Of a stretch of 64,000 bases of DNA, positions 63,111 through 64,000 are shown one piece after another; the first letter of the stretch is position 1, and every line of letters begins with the position of its first letter. Source of the DNA: Bacteroidota bacterium (GTDB lineage: Bacteria; Bacteroidota; Bacteroidia; B-17B0; Aurantibacillaceae). Location: contig CANFTW010000009.1 of assembly GCA_947450025.1 (NCBI GenBank), positions 1 through 64,000 of the forward strand, read 5' to 3'. The translations under genes were made by a program, and so were the position numbers. A model generated the notes under the pieces. It searched no databases. It was not told the DNA's origin and was given only the letters and a program-made list of their open reading frames with translations.

Positions 63111-64000
63111 TTGAAAATATTAGTTGTTCGTTTTAGTTCTATTGGTGATATCGTTTTAACAACGCCGATTCTTCGTTGCATAAAGCAACAAAGAAAAGAC
63201 ACTGAGCTTCACTATGTTACTAAACATGGTTTTTTGTCAGTAATAGAAAACAATATATTTGTCGATAAAGTCTTTACTATTAAAGATTCTTTAAAAGAAG
63301 TCATCCCTCAATTAAAAAAAGAAAATTACGACTACATCATCGATCTTCACCACAATGTTAGAACATTAAGATTAAAAAGAGCCTTAGGTAAAAAATCTTT
63401 TTCATTCAATAAATTAAATTGGGAAAAGTTTTTGATAGTTAATTTCAAAAAAAATAAATTACCTCATGTTCATATAGTTGATAGATATTTTGAAACTGTA
63501 AAATCTCTGGGGATTGTGAATGATGGAAAAGGCTTAGATTATTTTATTCATGAAAAAGACATTATAAAAACTCAAGACTTTTTAACGGACTCTTTTAAAA
63601 ATGGATATAATGCTTTAGTTGTTGGAGGCTCCTATTTCACGAAGCAGATTCCCACTAATAAACTATGTGAAATCGTAGACGCAAGTTCATTACCTGTTGT
63701 TTTACTTGGAGGAAAAGAAGATCGGGATACTGCGAACCAAGTAAATCAATTATATCCAATTAAAACAATTAATTTATGTGGGCAATTAAACTTAAATCAA
63801 TCTGCTTCTCTCATTCAACAATCCCATAAAGTCATTACATCGGATACAGGATTAATGCATATTGCAGCAGCCTATAAAAAAGATATTATTTCATTATGGG
63901 GAAATACCATTCCTGAATTTGGCATGGGGCCATATCTTGCTGGGAATGATTCGCAAGTACTAGAAGTAAAAGGATTGTCATGTAGGCCTTGTTCTAAATT
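63111..64000 (+). CDS. Glycosyltransferase family 9 (heptosyltransferase-like), 5' part
   Basis: The frame starts with TTG at 63111, one base after the lipoprotein stop, and is open to the window end (296 codons). The opening (M/L)KILVVRFSSIGDIVLTTPILR is the classical GT9/WaaF start, and the C-terminal half shows VVGGSYFTKQIPTNK, LLGGKEDRDTA, NLCGQLNLNQ and SDTGLMHIAAA, all marks of ADP-heptose:LPS heptosyltransferases. With hldD nearby this fits LPS inner-core synthesis. The last part of the protein is outside the window. Confidence 0.88.
   Translation, partial: MKILVVRFSSIGDIVLTTPILRCIKQQRKDTELHYVTKHGFLSVIENNIFVDKVFTIKDSLKEVIPQLKKENYDYIIDLHHNVRTLRLKRALGKKSFSFNKLNWEKFLIVNFKKNKLPHVHIVDRYFETVKSLGIVNDGKGLDYFIHEKDIIKTQDFLTDSFKNGYNALVVGGSYFTKQIPTNKLCEIVDASSLPVVLLGGKEDRDTANQVNQLYPIKTINLCGQLNLNQSASLIQQSHKVITSDTGLMHIAAAYKKDIISLWGNTIPEFGMGPYLAGNDSQVLEVKGLSCRPCSK

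Noticed and set aside
1-64000. Mobile element, prophage, toxin-antitoxin or defence system
   Set aside because: No transposase, integrase, phage structural, nuclease/methylase or toxin-like frame was found, and gene content is housekeeping plus surface proteins.

Overview
The window is AT-rich chromosomal DNA from a member of the Bacteroidota. The evidence is the density of type IX secretion (T9SS) hallmarks: gliding-type (type B) and type A C-terminal sorting signals, three PorP/SprF porin-like proteins and a PorE-like OmpA protein. Promoters with a -7 box of the form TAnnTTTG and the lack of obvious Shine-Dalgarno sites agree with this. I cannot name a genus. No phage, IS element, CRISPR array or defence system is visible.

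Layout. 1-5154: 3' end of a type B adhesin, a PorP/SprF-OmpA fusion, and a membrane sensor with a SpoIIE phosphatase output. 5191-10275: an outer-membrane barrel gene broken by an in-frame stop, an Omp85-type barrel, a YitT permease and a large uncharacterised EF-hand-like protein. 10292-24930: two minus-strand surface cassettes, each a giant repeat-rich adhesin with its PorP/SprF partner; one also carries a PorE-like gene. 25037-32771: a complete ilv operon (ilvE-D-B-N-C-A) behind an isoleucine-rich leader peptide and attenuator. 32862-34811: a type A beta-helix protein. 36431-40407: an aminotransferase/omega-amidase operon interleaved with three paralogous secreted proteins. 40504: tRNA-Cys. 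40656-47529: a TPR-SpoIIE phosphatase and a TetR-TolC-HlyD-MFS efflux operon with a clear TetR operator. 47745-54848: a carotenoid-isomerase-like oxidoreductase, succinate dehydrogenase (sdhCAB), holB and nadD. 55075-60069: three type A T9SS cargo proteins, two with thioredoxin-like CxxC domains. 60074-64000: hldD, a UbiA-like membrane protein, tatD, a lipoprotein and the start of a family 9 glycosyltransferase (LPS core theme).

Most notable observations. (1) Four minus-strand promoters (both complete type B adhesins, the ilv operon and the beta-helix protein) share a 13-base element, consensus ATCAGACTYRCTA, always exactly 41 bases upstream of a TAATTTT(G/A) -7 box, although the spacer sequences differ. 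This looks like an activator or sigma-factor regulon linking surface proteins to branched-chain amino acid synthesis. (2) The ilv leader encodes MKQSTSNIIIIIPLS followed by mutually exclusive antiterminator and terminator hairpins. (3) The largest adhesin has about ten 240-bp repeats in which two sequence variants are shuffled.
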